This document shows positions 1-15,660 of a DNA stretch of 64,000 bases, piece by piece. A program made the translations under genes and the position numbers. The notes below the pieces were generated by a model. The model was not told the origin of the DNA. It did no database searches and worked only from the letters and a program-made list of their open reading frames with translations. The stretch is from Cycas panzhihuaensis (taxonomy: Eukaryota > Cycadophyta): NCBI GenBank assembly GCA_023213395.1, contig CM041465.1, forward strand, positions 72,547,741-72,611,740, given 5' to 3'. Position 1 is the stretch's first letter, and each line of letters opens with the position of its first letter.

Positions 1-640
1 ATGTTTCTTCCTCATATCTTTGTATCCTCTGCTCTTGTTAGAGAAGATGTCTATATAAGGTATCGAATAACATATTATTAACCTATCCTCCCATAGTAAG
101 TGTGTTTACTAGATTATCAAATGATTTTGGTAGTTTTAGTACTAAGCAAATAATTTTGCATTTCATATGGATTTTTTTACAAAAGTGAGATTATCTTTCA
201 TTTCTACTAATTTGGTAATGAAATCATAAAGTTGTTCACCCTCCCTTAAATGAAGATGGTACAATTACTCCCTAAGAGTAATGATATGGGTTTCATTATT
301 CTGACTATATAGAGATGTAAGAACTTTATAAGCTTCTATTAAAATGGAGGCTTCACTAATATGGGTTAACATGGAATCACTTATAGATAGAGTAATAATT
401 ACTAATGATTGCCTATCTCTTTCTGCCCAACTAGCAAGCTTTATAGTATCTTTAACAACTTCTTTTTATTATTTCTCTATGACAGTATCCTAGGCATTTT
501 TGACAACTAAGAAGCCCTTCATTTTAATTTTCCATGCTTCATAGTATTGACTAATTAACTTATCTAACTCTCCCAATGAATAAATTGAAGCTATTTTATG
601 ACAAATAATAAAAAGAACTCTTTTTTTATCTATGATAGGC
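1..640 (-). pseudogene. Copia G gag fragment, copy A
   Basis: Read on the minus strand this is the N-terminal half of a Ty1/copia gag of the UBN2 type. Visible landmarks are an AWKIKMKGF-like start near 530, a WAERDRQS-like stretch near 420 and EQLYDFITKLVEMK near 215-240. Several stops interrupt it. The better preserved equivalent lies at 55250-56040, where the CCHC knuckle is also visible. The C-terminal part is cut off by the window edge. It is a decayed relic and no function is expected. Confidence 0.75.
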
Positions 641-1219
641 CAAGTCTATATGACTATATAATTGTATAGTGAAAGTATAGGTGTACATATTTTAACGGGA
701 AAAAATCCTAAATTTAGATTTTTATTACTATCTACTAGGATCTGAAGTCAAATTTTAAATCACATTTTTAGATTGAGAGAAAATTGGCCCAAAAAATAGA
801 GGGATAATTAGGGTTTAATTTATATTTTTATTCATAACTAAAAAAATCTCTAAGCAACTCTACAAACTTATATTTAATAGAAAGCTTATGCTTTCAGGAA
901 GATTTTAAGAATACTTTTAATGAGTAAATTTAAGAAAATAGGGAGAAATCAATAGTAGAATATTCAAACCCACACCTTAGGTTTTTTAATATTTTTTGCT
1001 TACTGAGAGAGATTTTATAGACAAAGCTTTGGAATAGCAGACTCTACTCCTCAAAACATCTTTACTGGTGAAATTTTGTGACAAACTAAGTACTTCAATT
1101 TTTTTATTATATAAGGTCGCATAGATCCATATAGAAAATACAAAGTCATCAAGCGTTATTCTTTCTCCTTTTCCAAAAGAGTAATATTTGACATCCCTAC
1201 CTAACTTATTGTGATACTT
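641..1219 (-). other. Leader region of copia G, copy A
   Basis: This is the non-coding stretch between the G LTR and its gag start. A degenerate primer-binding site lies next to the LTR at about 1208-1219 (complement of a tRNA-iMet-like sequence with C-to-T changes). I see no open frame or other element. It is repeated at 56041-56634. Confidence 0.6.
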
Positions 1220-1428
1220 TGTTGAAAAATAGATTTAGAAAGAAAATGATCTTCATTGATTAATGGGAGAGAGTTTCTCTATCTTATATATAATTTATTT
1301 ATATGAGTCCTAGTACATGTATGACAAGTGTCATTTTTAAACTGAAGAGGGACAATAATATATAACCCTCTATTTATATAAGAGACCTTTAAGTACAAGG
1401 CATAGGATAAAATATTAATATTCTAACA
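1220..1428 (-). repeat. LTR of copia G, copy A
   Basis: A 209-bp LTR that starts TGTTGAAAA and ends TTCTAACA on the plus strand. It belongs to a minus-strand element, so this is the 5' LTR. The boundary is set by the adjacent primer site on the left, and on the right by the abrupt start of plus-strand F integrase sequence. The copy B equivalent is 56635-56845. The partner 3' LTR is not in the window. Confidence 0.75.
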
Positions 1429-1952
1429 TGAATAGGTCACCTAAACTACAATTGCTTCTAATTCATTCATAAGTCAAAATGATACATGTGTAAACCCTAT
1501 ATATTTGGAAAACAACACAGAGAATAATTTCTAAAAAATAAAGTATGGAGAACTAGTGAGAAACTGGTATTAGATCAATCAGATATCTATGGACTAATGC
1601 TTTTTATCTCACTAAGTGGAGCAAGATATTTTATTACTTTTATTAATGACTTTTTATAGAAAGTTTAGGTTTTTCCACTAAGAGAAAAATTGCAAGCCTT
1701 TACTTGTTCAAATAGTTTAAGGAGTTGGCAAAGAATAAAAGTAAATAGAAGATAAAGGTCACATAAACTAATAATGGTAGATAGTTTACTTTTAATGAGT
1801 TCAATCAATTTTGTAAGGATCATGGAATTAAGAGAGAGTTTTCTATAACCTATATGCCCCAGCAGAATAGAGTTGTTAAATATAAGATGTACCAAACCCT
1901 AATGGTTCTTCAACTTCAAGCACAAAAGGTAGGAAATATGGTAGCCAACATT
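1429..1952 (+). pseudogene. Copia F integrase fragment, copy A
   Basis: Plus-strand Ty1/copia integrase core. A KQHRESF-like zinc-binding end near 1510 is followed by RARYFITFI, then FLLREKLQAFT, then an NNGG(Q/E)FT-type Asp motif near 1770-1790, and the family signature TYMPQQNGVV near 1850. Stops and the loss of several catalytic-region residues show it is dead. It begins directly at the G LTR, so G inserted into F, and it is cut at about 1952 by the LTR of gypsy H. It is better preserved in copy B (56846-57371). Confidence 0.85.
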
Positions 1953-2291
1953 TGATTTTATTATCAATAAAAACCAAATTATAACCTAGATTTCTTGAGA
2001 GCATTTTGAGTATAAATAAACACTGAATAGACACCAACAAGTAATATTGTAGTACAGCCTCTCAAGGAAGAAAATAAAACTCAATAATCATTCTTTTATA
2101 AAACTTGGCCTTAAATAAGCATACAAGACCTCTTTATAAACAATCTCATTAGTAGAAAAATGGCTTCAAATTCTATTGGTAGGTGTAAGTAACCTATATA
2201 CACAAATTAATAACTAATACTAACCTTTTAATGATTAACACTCTAAGTGCTAGCTTAACCCACTCTACTTGTAAAGGGTAAACATGTAGCA
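1953..2291 (-). repeat. Putative 3' LTR of gypsy H, copy A
   Basis: The stretch lies between F integrase and a purine-rich tract on the minus strand (about 2293-2306), as expected for the polypurine tract next to a 3' LTR. On the plus strand the right end is GTAGCA. The left end (TGATTTTATT) is chosen only because it starts with TG where F integrase similarity stops. No second H LTR is seen to confirm the ends. Confidence 0.5.
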
Positions 2292-5200
2292 TGTCCCCTC
2301 CCCTAAGATGTTCAGTCATCGAAGGTAATAAGGAGGTGTAGATGTTACTTAATAAATTTTTTTGACTTCCATATTACTTCATTTGACTCAGAGCTAGCCC
2401 ACTATACCAAATGTTTAAAAATAGTCTTATTCCTCAAGCGGTAATGGTGACTTGCAAGAATATAATCAAGGGGAATAGCGAGATTTATTCTTCATCTAAA
2501 ATAAGTAAAGCAGATTAGGGTACTATGTTTTTGCCAAGGTATCTCTTAAGGTGGGAAATATAAAAGACATTATAGATTTTGGTATGGGGGGGAGTTTGAG
2601 GGTATAAGCGACTTCACAAATATTTTGAAAGATTATATAAGGGCCATAGTAACGAGGGCTTAGCTTGTGATTTCTATAATATTTAAGGGACTTTTGTTTG
2701 TTTGGTTAAAGGTAAAGGAATACAAAATCACCCTCATCAAAAGATCAATATAAATAGTGGTAGTCAGCGAGTTATTTTATGCAATTCTAGGTGGCTAGCA
2801 AATTTGATTTTTAAGTGTATGAAGGATATATTCCATATCTTGAAGATTTTGTTACATTGTTATAGTTTTAAGATTGGTTGTTAAGGTGTGATATAATGGA
2901 TAAAAATATCCATATGAAGCCATGAAAGGTGACATATAAATAACTGAGTGGTGGCATGAGTTATATCAATATTTGGCAAGAGCTAGCCATGATGTCCAAT
3001 TATGTTAATGTTCCTAAAGTAAAACACCTTATATAAAATTTTAATATATAATTTAAGACTTCTAATTGACCATCCATTTATGGGTGATAAGCAGATCTCA
3101 TATTAAAAGAAGCCCCAAGAGCTCAAAAAAGTTCTTACTAGAATGTACTAGTAAATTTGGGGTCCCGATCACATACTATTATTAAAGGAAAACCATAAAG
3201 GTAAAAAGTTGATTGAATATGGATATTCACCAGGTGAGAAGCTTTGTATGAGGTATGGACAACTAGTAAGTGAGCATACTTGGTGAGTCTATCTATAACC
3301 ACCCATATGGAATCAAAACCCATAAATATTTATAAGTTAGTGATAAGATCTATAGTAATATCTTACCATTTACCATGTGGTATATGTAGAGGCTGAAGAA
3401 GACTAGGTTAGGCCTTTATTTCAACCTTGTTCCTTTGGTGCATATCGCATTCAGAGACAAATAAAAAGATTTAAGATTTCATGTTTGGCAAATAAAAATT
3501 TGATCAAATATAATGATAGGTTTTGGCAAATCCTAAGTGGCTACCAAGGGAAGTGAAATGGTATTCAGACATAATTCTTAGGATAAATGACAAAGTAGGA
3601 TGGATGAATATATAATTTTAATACAATAGTTGGGAATTATATAAAGACTAATCTTTTTAGGAGTGGACCTTGGAGGCCTATTTTTCAAAATCTTGTTATG
3701 TATTATTCTCAATTATTAGGTCTACTAACCATAATGGTTTAGGCATGGAGATTCAATGGATGGATGATATATTAGGGGAAGCCTCCATTAGAAGACGAGA
3801 GAAGGCATACACAATAACATTTCTTTTCCCTTTTTATATGAAATCTCAAAATCAAAGATTTGCAAGCAATTAATTCATTTTGCTTGCTCTTCAGATAGAG
3901 TTGGTTAGTTAAATAGGTAATGAAGGCTATTATGGTTAGTCATAATAGTGAATTTAGAGCCCAAAAGATATTGGCACCACTTATTGGCAATGTGTAAGAT
4001 AACTTTCATTTCTTTTTTATATATGGATGAATGACATTCATGATCTTTAAGTTTCCTAGTTTCAAATGCTATAGGGTAAAAGTCTTACATAAGAACAACA
4101 CCTAAACTATGACCTAAGATAGGGGTAGCCCAAATAGAGGTAGAAGTCATGAAAACCTTAAGGTTATTAAATGTTAGGTCTATCTCTAAAGACCATAGAA
4201 AAGCAACTTTTTTAAGTAGGTTTATTAGTGGAGTGGTAATCTATGCATAGTTTCAAATAAACCAACAATAAAACCCTATGAGACCCAAGAAAGCTCTAAG
4301 TTGGGTAATTTTTTTGGGTTTCGACCAGTTGGTTATGACAAAAATTTTATTAGGGTCAATTTAGACTCCATTTGACCAAATGATATAGCCCAAATACTAA
4401 AGCTCATTTTTTTCAAACTCATATTTGGATAACATAGCATAGAGTTTATGATGATTGAGGATCTAAAGAACAGTCTCCCCATGTTGGAGGTGAGTTTGTA
4501 AATTTAGGCTATATACTAAGATCTCATTAAAAAAATGACAAATTATAGAAGATATGATATAAAGATTTATTCATCAAGGCATGGAATGTTGCTAGATTAT
4601 TTTAAAAATTGAAAAGCATTACTTAAAATTCAAAGTGTCAATGATGTATGTGGAAAGTAGTTTTAGGGTGATCTTCTTGGGTGACAGGAATTTTGTAGTA
4701 CTTGGATTAAAGATCTAGCTTAGAAAAAAATATGGCCCTATGTATCTCATCAAGAATACCATCAATTTGATGTGTAGAAAATTTATTCTTAATCATTAAA
4801 TTTATGATAATCAACATGAAGGCAGAAAGATCCATCCTTTTTCCTAACTAGAATGACAGTTATAGCATAAGCGCTTTTATTGGACTAGATGGTGCCCATG
4901 TCCATTAACTCATTTGTGATTTTCTCAATTTTATTCTTTTGAAAATATGAATTTCTATATGGGTGAAGACTAATAGGATGATAAGGGGTTCGTAGGTTAA
5001 TGGAATGGTAGAAACCATGATCTTGGGGGGAGGGGGGGTGGGCAGTTATGGGAAGTGGAGTAAATATGGATTGATATTTGTGGAAAAGGTTATGGATGTA
5101 ATGGTGAATATTACCATCAGGTTGGATATTATTGGTTCAAACAATATAACTAGCATTATTATTCAAATGCTTACACATTTACTTAGGATATACAACTTAA

Positions 5201-5604
5201 TTGGGGAGGGATTAGATGCCATATAGTTTATATGTTTAACTCATGTGGTCTTTGAATAAAATAAAAGGATTGCTAAGGGAGTTGTTCATAGCATATGCTC
5301 CTAGAGTTTGGATCTATTGGACTCCAAGAATGGATTTATATCCTCCTATTGATAGGGCATAAAAATCTAAAGTAAGTCAATAAGTATTGATTTAGACCTA
5401 AAGGTTTATAATTGTTTAGGCATAATGTAATATCTAGTGGCCAAGTAAAGAATAAATAAATCTAGTTTTAGGAAGAATATAAAGGTTTAATTAACAACCT
5501 ATGGAGATATCAATAAAATTTAAAGATGTACTACCATCAATCAATATTAAAATAAGTGTTTTTCAAAGGGTGCTTTGGGTAGAAATCAAAGCAAATAGTA
5601 GATA
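2292..5604 (-). pseudogene. Ty3/gypsy H pol relic, copy A
   Basis: Minus-strand gypsy pol, read from high to low coordinates. Protease with an LIDGGTS-like active site lies near 5530-5570. The RT N-terminus (HPYRNSYFQKN... MGT) is near 4880-4970, then RT and RNase H run down to about 3900. The integrase core at 3138-3323 shows VIDRLTKYAH and a CDRDPKF motif with the catalytic Asp. The post-integrase GPYTIFQ/GEVAY-like segment lies near 2560-2680. Gag and the 5' LTR are absent because a foldback element abuts the protease. Stops are frequent in every domain. H is inserted in copia F between its integrase and RT. Confidence 0.85.
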
Positions 5605-6206
5605 GGGAGATTTTATTATGGGGGTCAAGTAGTGACAAATCTTATGGGGGCTCATCATCTAGCATAGGACAATGTCCAATAGTTACTTTAGTAATAAGAC
5701 CACAGGTTTGAAAAACCACCACTTTGAAAAGTAATAGCATCAAATTATTAAATCTGTACAATTCAACTCCTAAGAATTAAAGAAGCTGAGAATTCCATAA
5801 TCTAGAATCTAATATTACATTTCTATCCAAACCTTTAGTATAATCTACTATACTCAACTCCATACTAAAATCAATATTCAGTCCAGTCTAATCCATACTC
5901 CAATATTTTATTCCTGTCTAAATTGGATTGAATTGAATATTGACAATGATATGGACTTGAACAGGACAAATTATACTGAAGATTCAGATAGAAATATAAA
6001 ATTGGATTCTACATTATGGAATTTTTAACTTATTTAACTCTTGGGAGCTAAATTATACAAATTTGATTTTATGTTATTGCTTTTAGAAGTGGTGGCCATT
6101 CAAACTTGTAGTCTTGTTATTAAAATGACTATTGGACATCATCTTATGCTAGATGATGAGCCCCCATAAGATCTGTCACCACTTGACTCCCATAATGAAA
6201 TCTCCT
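5605..6206. mobile_element. Foldback/MITE-like inverted-repeat element, copy A
   Basis: About 600 bp made almost entirely of two inverted arms of roughly 290 bp each. The left arm begins GGGAGATTTTATTATGGGGG and the right arm ends with its complement (CCCATAATGAAATCTCC). The dinucleotide TA flanks both ends (5603-5604 and 6207-6208), suggesting a TA target site as in Tc1/mariner-type elements. There is no coding capacity. Copy B carries it at 62161-62734. Confidence 0.8.
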
Positions 6207-6236
6207 TAACTAATATTCAATCTAGTATAATTAATA

Positions 6237-6413
6237 GGGATATTTCATTATGAGGGTCGAGTGGTAATAAATCTTATAGGGGCTCCTCATCATTTAGCAC
6301 ATCATTAACTATATATAGATAGATAGATAGGTAGGTAGGTAGAGAGATTTCATTATGAGGGTCAAGTGGTGACAAATCTTAGAGGGACTTATCATCATCT
6401 AGCACATCATTGA
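6237..6413. repeat. Two extra terminal fragments of the foldback element with GATA tract
   Basis: Two direct partial copies (about 75 bp each, starting at 6237 and 6342) of the foldback terminus, both preceded by TA and both ending near CACATCATTRACTATA. A short GATA/GGTA microsatellite lies between them, and the second leads straight into the long TA array. Copy B has the same arrangement at about 62767-62941. Confidence 0.8.
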
Positions 6414-9307
<2,894 letters not shown>

Positions 9308-9316
9308 AAGGGGGGG
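9308..9316 (+). promoter_or_regulatory. Polypurine tract of copia F
   Basis: A run AAGGGGGGG directly before the LTR that starts at 9317, in the position where plus-strand DNA synthesis of LTR elements is primed. Confidence 0.85.
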
Positions 9317-9641
9317 TGTTAACTAGTAATAATTTATATTTCTATATCATAATCTTAAGTCATGAGCTTCCCCTTTAATATTTTTATTATATGAGTGAAT
9401 TTGATATTGATATAAGTGATGAGTCATTAGGAGTTACAACTCACACTTAATTTGTGTCATTTAGTTAGGATTAATATTTTGTTTTAGTATTATACTTATT
9501 CACGTATAGTGTATTGTAAAGATTGTAATAAGAGAAGATTATAGTTGAGATTATGTTAATTAATTTGAAAGTAATTTTCATCTTTATTAATAGTTGATCC
9601 CTCCATTTTAGTTTCTATATTACCTGCTTTGAAGTTTAACA
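9317..9641 (+). repeat. 3' LTR of copia F
   Basis: A 325-bp LTR, TGTTAACT...GTTTAACA, with short inverted termini. It matches 26719-27040 over its full length with many substitutions. It follows a polypurine tract, so it is a 3' LTR. The next bases (actat) are followed at once by gypsy2 integrase sequence on the minus strand. Confidence 0.92.
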
Positions 9642-12050
9642 ACTATCACATTCTATCATAAATTGATAAATATCTTCTTCAATGTTTTTTAATAAAAGGA
9701 TTATTTAATATTTCTATAAGTTTTGTTTATACCTATATGTCTAATTGTAGGGGTAGAGTGACATTCTTAGCAAACTATGTTTATAAACATTAAGTATCGA
9801 GTAGATCTTGTCTTTGTACTAGAGGACATTATCCTTCTATTTGAATCTCTTATCTTGTATTGGCATTCTATCTTATAAATGTAATATAATCTACTCAGTT
9901 TGAGGATCCCTTGAATATTCTTATTATACTTCAATAATCCAAGCAAGAGCTATTATAGACATGGCACATAGGGATGTGTCTTCATCATTTTATAAGAAAG
10001 CATCTACACCAACATTATATATACCTTTCTTATAAATGATTTAAAAATCAAAGGCTTATAACTAGTTTATCCACCTCTGTTATTGTTTTGGTAGAGTTGG
10101 TCATTTCAAAAAATATTTAAGACTATCATGTTCTTTTTTAACTTGGAATTTATTGCTAATTGAATATTGTCACCATATTATAATTACATGGATAAGGGTT
10201 GCCCTTTCTTTTTCATACATATATTGTGATTTCTCCTTCTCCTTAAATTTATAGCTCTCATAAGTAATGGGTCAATCATTTTGCATTATTACTGCCCTCA
10301 ATCCTTCTCCAAATACATTATTGTCAATAACAAAGGGTTATTTGAAGCTTGGCATAGAAATAATAACTGATGATAACTTTTATTTTCTTAAGGTCGTTAA
10401 AGGATTTATCTACTCAATCATCCCATCTAAAGGTATCTTTCTTAGTTAGGTTCAAGAGAGGAGAAATTGTACATCCATAATCCTTAATAAACCTTATATA
10501 AAAGCTTATTACCCCTAAAAAACCTTTCATCTTTATTACATTTGTTAGAGTGAGCCAATCTAGTATCACTTGAATTTTCATTAGATCCATTTTGATGCCT
10601 TTCCTTAAAATTGTGTCTTAAATATTCTACCTCTTGTCTCCCAAAGGTGTACTTAACTTGTTTGGTGAAAAGAGCATTATCTTGGAGTATTTGTAGCTCT
10701 TACCTAACATCTTGTAGGTGCTCTTCTTAGATTTTATTGTAGATCAAGATATTATTAAAGAAGATTAATATAAATCTCTAGAGATATGGGTAAAGTACCT
10801 TATTCATGATAGCTTAGAAAGTAATCAGTGCATTTGTTAATCTGAAGGGCATGACTTTGAATTCATAATGTCCTTCATGAATGCAAAAAACCCTTTTTTG
10901 CCATGTCTTGCACTCTTACTCAAATTTGATAATAACATGATCTCAAATAAATTTTTGTAAAGCACTAGCCTCTACATAACTCGTGATCAAAAATAAATTT
11001 TTTGTTATAGCCTCATTTAAAGGTCTATAATCAACACACATCTTAAAAGATCCATACATTTTGGGTGCCAGGATGGCTAGGGCTATAAGCAGACTTTTAT
11101 TAGGTATAATTTACCTTTGCTCTAGTAGTTTATAAGTTAATTTCTCTATGATCACCTTATAATGATAAGGGAGTTGATAAGGTTACATGTTGATTAGTGT
11201 CATCCCTAGTTCCAATTTAATCACATGCTCTATCTTTTTATCTAGAGATAGGGGCTTAGGAAGTTCTTCAAAAACTCTTGGGAATTCTTATAATAATAAT
11301 TGTCATCTCTAAGTGGACATCCTTTTCTTCTATTACTCTAATTGTATAATAATTAATAGCGTACTCCAAAGCTCCTTTCTTTAATATTTTCTCCATTAAA
11401 TATGGAGAAGCCTCTTGGTTAGATAGTTTAGATAGAGCTTGTAATATATATTTCTTGCCCTTATACTAAAATTTCATAAATAGCTTATTATAATGCATCA
11501 CAATCGAATACAAGGTCCATAATCATTATATTTCTAGTACCACATTGACTCCTCCCACATGCATTATAAACACTAATGATTATATTGTATAATCAATCAT
11601 TGACAATGATACATTTTGACAAATCCCACTAAATGGCATGGTCTTTCCTCTTGTTATAGCTACTTGGAATTGCTTTTATTATTTGTTTTTTAATAAAATT
11701 ATGTGTACGCCCATAGTTGATTAGGACTATTACCTTGGTGTTTTTTTATTATTCCCTCAAGGCTTAAGATCTAGGATGATATAAGGAACCTTACATGGCT
11801 TGTAGTAAAATCTCCATTCTTGAGATATTATACTCTTCTTCTAAGGTTAGGTCTTTAATAATTTATTTAGTGTCATTTGTTATGTCTATCATTTTCTCTT
11901 CCTCTATAGACTACTTGTTCTCCGTTGTATATAATATTTTAGGCAAATTGATTAAGTGACATGAGTGGTCCTTAACTTTTTTACCACATTTGAAATACAT
12001 GCCTTGTTTAAGATGTTATATTCTTGTATGTAACACTCGCTTGCTAAATG
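9642..12050 (-). pseudogene. Gypsy2 relic, right half: gag knuckle, protease, RT, integrase start
   Basis: Minus-strand Ty3/gypsy. A gag zinc-knuckle remnant (MYFKCGKK...HSCHL) lies near 11990-12040. The protease (VLINYGRTHNFI, Asp-to-Asn at the active site) is near 11700-11740. RT is seen as PKMYGSFKMCVDYRPLN near 11030-11090. The catalytic box at about 10720-10760 reads FNNILIYNKI, so both catalytic Asp residues have become Asn (10751-10756). The integrase N-terminus (DIYQFMIECD) ends exactly at the F LTR, and its continuation lies at 26484-26718. The element is dead. Confidence 0.87.
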
Positions 12051-12490
12051 GGTCCTAGAACTTATGATGTAGGATTCACCTGTAAGGTACCCTTGTAATT
12101 CTAGTTATCCCTTTTGGGTTATTCTAGTGGACCTAAAATATTATCTAACAATAAATAACAAGAATTCAATAGCTGCCTAATAGTAACACAAATATAGTTT
12201 ACTAGATTTAGATTTAATTAGATAAATATTCATACTCAAAAATAAAATAACAGACAATAGTAAATCAATAGTTTGGCAAGCACCAAAGTGCCGAAATAAC
12301 AAATAATAATCCATTATGGAAAAGAATAATAAATCATACATCATTGAGTTAAAACCTCCTCTATTTATAGGCTCAAAGATGGGCCACTTTATGGGGCAAC
12401 TTTTATAATAATAATAATAATTAAATATTGACTTATAATAATAAGAATAATTTATGATTATTACATTATGTCATTATACAACCTCAAGGC
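12051..12490 (-). repeat. LTR of the 12k/20k family, minus orientation
   Basis: Its reverse complement is clearly similar to 19987-20445 over most of its length, including a shared CTATAAATAG/ATATAAATAG TATA-like box and a following AATGATGTATGATTTATTATT stretch (each quoted separately from the two copies). It lies at the gag end of gypsy2 and may be that element's 5' LTR after loss of most of gag, or an independent solo LTR. The ends are approximate. Confidence 0.6.
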
Positions 12491-13616
12491 ATCATCAATA
12501 CTAGGATAAAATAGTTATCAAATAGATACATTAGGAAGCATCTAGTGAAATAAAGTTTATGGGTCTTGAAATTGCCACATAGGAAGACAAAGCCTAGTAC
12601 CAACATAATTTGCATGTTCTGATACTTTGAGGGCAAAACATCTTTTAGTGAGGTGAACTTATTATGTATTAACACCTCTCTTGGAACACATCCATGAGTA
12701 TTTAAAGTGGAGATTGGCATGGGTTGATGACCATTAAAATATTCTTTATAGCTTTGGCTTATTAGAGGAAACTTGCAAGTAGCAACATTTATCTAGAGGC
12801 ATCCTTACTTCTAAGAGGGTTGAGCACTCATTATTCTTTCATTTATTCTATATATTTTGTTGTTAGTAATAATATGTTCATTATTCTATGAATAATTTGT
12901 TGTGGGAAAGCTATCAAATCCTATAAGGTTCATAACATTCTACAAATATTAAATACTATTTTACTATGCCCTAAACATATCTTTTAGTTCAGTCATCGCA
13001 ACACAAACCATAATTATTTTTAACTAAAACGGTATATTTACTCACAAGGAGTAACATACCATATCATCATTTAATATATCATTTGATAGTTTTTCAATAC
13101 TACCACCATAAATCTTTAATATTTGCACACTCTCCTCTCATCAACTAAATGGGTAGACCTACTTAAAAGGGTATATGTACTTAATATTTGCCCATGTTTT
13201 ATGAGAAAACTTAATAGTAGATTGTAGGTAATACATATAATGCTTAATATTCATAATATCCTCTGCAATATATGTTAAACCTAAATATTAATATGATACA
13301 TTGAATATATTCTATCTTTACCTTTTAGACACAAATCCTCTAATTAACTAAATTTCTAAATTTTTAATTTTTTGTTGGAAGGAATACTTATCATATTATC
13401 ATGGCTAAAAATTCACCCCACCAAGGGTACAAGCACATGGTGTCATTATAAGAGGAAAATTCCTTTAATATCCAATGGAGGTCAAGTAGATTTATTTACA
13501 TAACAAATTCAAAATTGCCACAAAAATCTTAAAAAACACATAGTCTAACCTCTTAATGGTGTAGGGCATATGACACTGTTTCCTTAAGTGATTGAATACT
13601 CTATGAAAATTGACTC
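12491..13616. other. Unassigned AT-rich stretch
   Basis: About 1.1 kb with no recognised domain. A 78-codon minus-strand frame (12484-12720) has no motif I recognise and is not supported as a gene. Degraded element sequence is the likeliest content. Confidence 0.5.
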
Positions 13617-13983
13617 TATAGTAATCCTAGAACTATTAATAACAAATAGAAGTCAATATTTTATTTTATTTATTATTACTACTACTACTACTACTACTAT
13701 TATTATTAAAGTCTACTTTTTTATAAATGGACCGTTTTGGCACTTATAAATAAGGGGGACCCCTAATTCATTTATGTATGCTTATTCTTTTGTTATAATG
13801 GATTAATATCCTATTATTTTGGCACTTTGGTCCTTGAAGCAAATGCATCATTTCAACTTTCTTATTTATTATTGAATTATTATCAAGTTTATTATATATC
13901 AAACTATTGTGCTTTTTGAGTTTGTTAATTATTGATCTAATAAACGGTTGAAGATCATATCATTTCTATTTCAAGCATGCTTA
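13617..13983 (+). repeat. 5' LTR of element D
   Basis: Starts TATAGTAATCC (TG decayed to TA) and ends CATGCTTA, immediately before the primer site. It contains ACT/ATT microsatellite tracts and a TATA-like TTATAAATAAG near 13745. It pairs with 16965-17292. Confidence 0.8.
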
Positions 13984-15259
13984 AACTAGTATCAAGGTTG
14001 TGTGTTGAAACCTATCTATCAATTTTCGTTCATGCACGGACATGGTTATACTCGGTTGTGCTTCAAAGGAGATATGCATTGTGCCATTTTGTCAATTTTC
14101 TGTAAATTATTTGTTGTTATAGAGAAGATCCCTATAAATCTCCTATTTATTATTTTGTTGATCACTACTGAGATTTTTGTGTGCCTAGAGGGTTCTAATG
14201 TGAAAGATTGAAATGTATAATAATTTTTTAATAAGAAATTACGCACAAAAGGTTTCTATAGTACCATGTGGATAATGTTCTTTGTGGCCAATTTATTATG
14301 ATAGAGTGGATTGCATATTATATTAGTGTGTGGAGCACCATCTAAACATCCAAGAGGTTTATTATCTATGAGTGGTTTGCACCATTAAAGAAGGGTGCCT
14401 CGCCTATCTGCAACATCGATCTATTCCATTAGCAATAAAAGACAAGCTATAAATCTAGCAATTTGAGCTAGCATAAGGGTTGGTCTTTGCAATCAAAGTC
14501 GAAGCCTCCAATTTATGACAACACTAGAGAGCAATCCATAATTCCTTTAACCCAAGCATGATAGAAGTAAAACGAGTTATAAATCATCAAAAAGCGAGAC
14601 AAGAAGGAGTAATTCTTTGTTGCAGATGATAATAAGGATTTGTGTGAACGTTAGAGGTCACTGCCATGGGGCCTAGCAGTGTGTCGATGTGCAGATTATG
14701 TATAAAGTGAATGATAACTTACACCCTACATATCAGGTATCAAGTTATCATTATCAACCAATGACTTCTATGCATGCCATGTGAAGGAGGAGAGGTTAAG
14801 ATATATTATTTTACATCTAAGTATTTAAAAATTAAGTCTAATTTTTTCTTCTTCTTTTTTTTTACCCCTATTGAGCTAGCCAATAGTCTTATTGAGCTAT
14901 TTGGTGACTAGGGATTAAAACCCTTGGAGGGCTTATAGACCTTTTTTTTTTTTTAATTTAGTTTTTTAAAGGAAGTACTTAGACTTTTTTGGCATAACTT
15001 TTACCGTGTGTCAAAATTCCGTTCCATTTAAACCATTAAAATCTTGATTCAGAGGGCTTTGAAATGAGTTATGAGTTTGCGCATTTTGAAGTTGATTTGA
15101 TGTAGTAATCTTGGTTTGAAGTTGATACTTAATGACAAATCAAATATTCCTATTTTTACTAGAGACAAAGGAGTATAACCCATAAAATAGTTGAACAAAA
15201 TTAAAGTGGGCTTTAAAATCTTGCCCCAAGCAAAAACAAAAAGATTTTCCTCAACTATT

Positions 15260-15660
15260 ATACCATATTTGGATGGAAAAGCTCATGAGTGGGCAATTAA
15301 TAAACTTTTTCATTGGGTTAATTAGGTGACATTTTCATGATGTTTTTTAATCAATTTTGATAAGAGTCTATAAATTGTAAGATGAACATTGGAGACTACA
15401 AAAATAACGATAATTTTAAAAGCCTCATGGAAAAATTACAAGAAAAAGACAATATAGCCACATTGGAATCTCTCCAAGAGGAGACAAAGGATTAGGTAGA
15501 AAAAAGAGAAAAAACTAGTTGAGCAAATTAGAGAATAATCCAACGAGGAACTAATTGATGAACAATATAATGAAAAGACAAATGACACATATAAATCAAG
15601 CAAAGAAATGACCATTAGTAAGGAGCTCAAGGAAGAATTTGAGATACAAGACATTTTTTA
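15260..15660 (+). pseudogene. Gag-like relic of element D
   Basis: The frame shows PYLDGKAHEW, resembling the conserved aromatic/Trp stretch of plant gypsy-type gag proteins. It is followed by a Lys/Glu-rich, probably coiled-coil segment (SLMEKLQEKDN, LQEETKD) with stops. No zinc knuckle is seen. The assignment to gag rests on this short motif and on position between primer site and 3' LTR. Confidence 0.5.

Larger units (their letters stand above)
1..6413. repeat. Copy A of a duplicated multi-element block
   Basis: This stretch aligns colinearly with 55407-62938 (offset 55406 at the left end), from the first base of the window to the edge of a TA microsatellite. It contains, in order, G gag (minus), G LTR, F integrase (plus), gypsy H (minus) and a foldback element. 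Lines compared by hand differ at roughly 0-3 bases in 60. The only large difference is a solo LTR present in copy B alone. The left limit is cut by the window start, so the true unit is longer. Confidence 0.93.

Noticed and set aside
12484-12720. 78-codon minus-strand frame as a possible gene
   Set aside because: No recognisable motif, no neighbours of coding character, and AT-rich decayed context.
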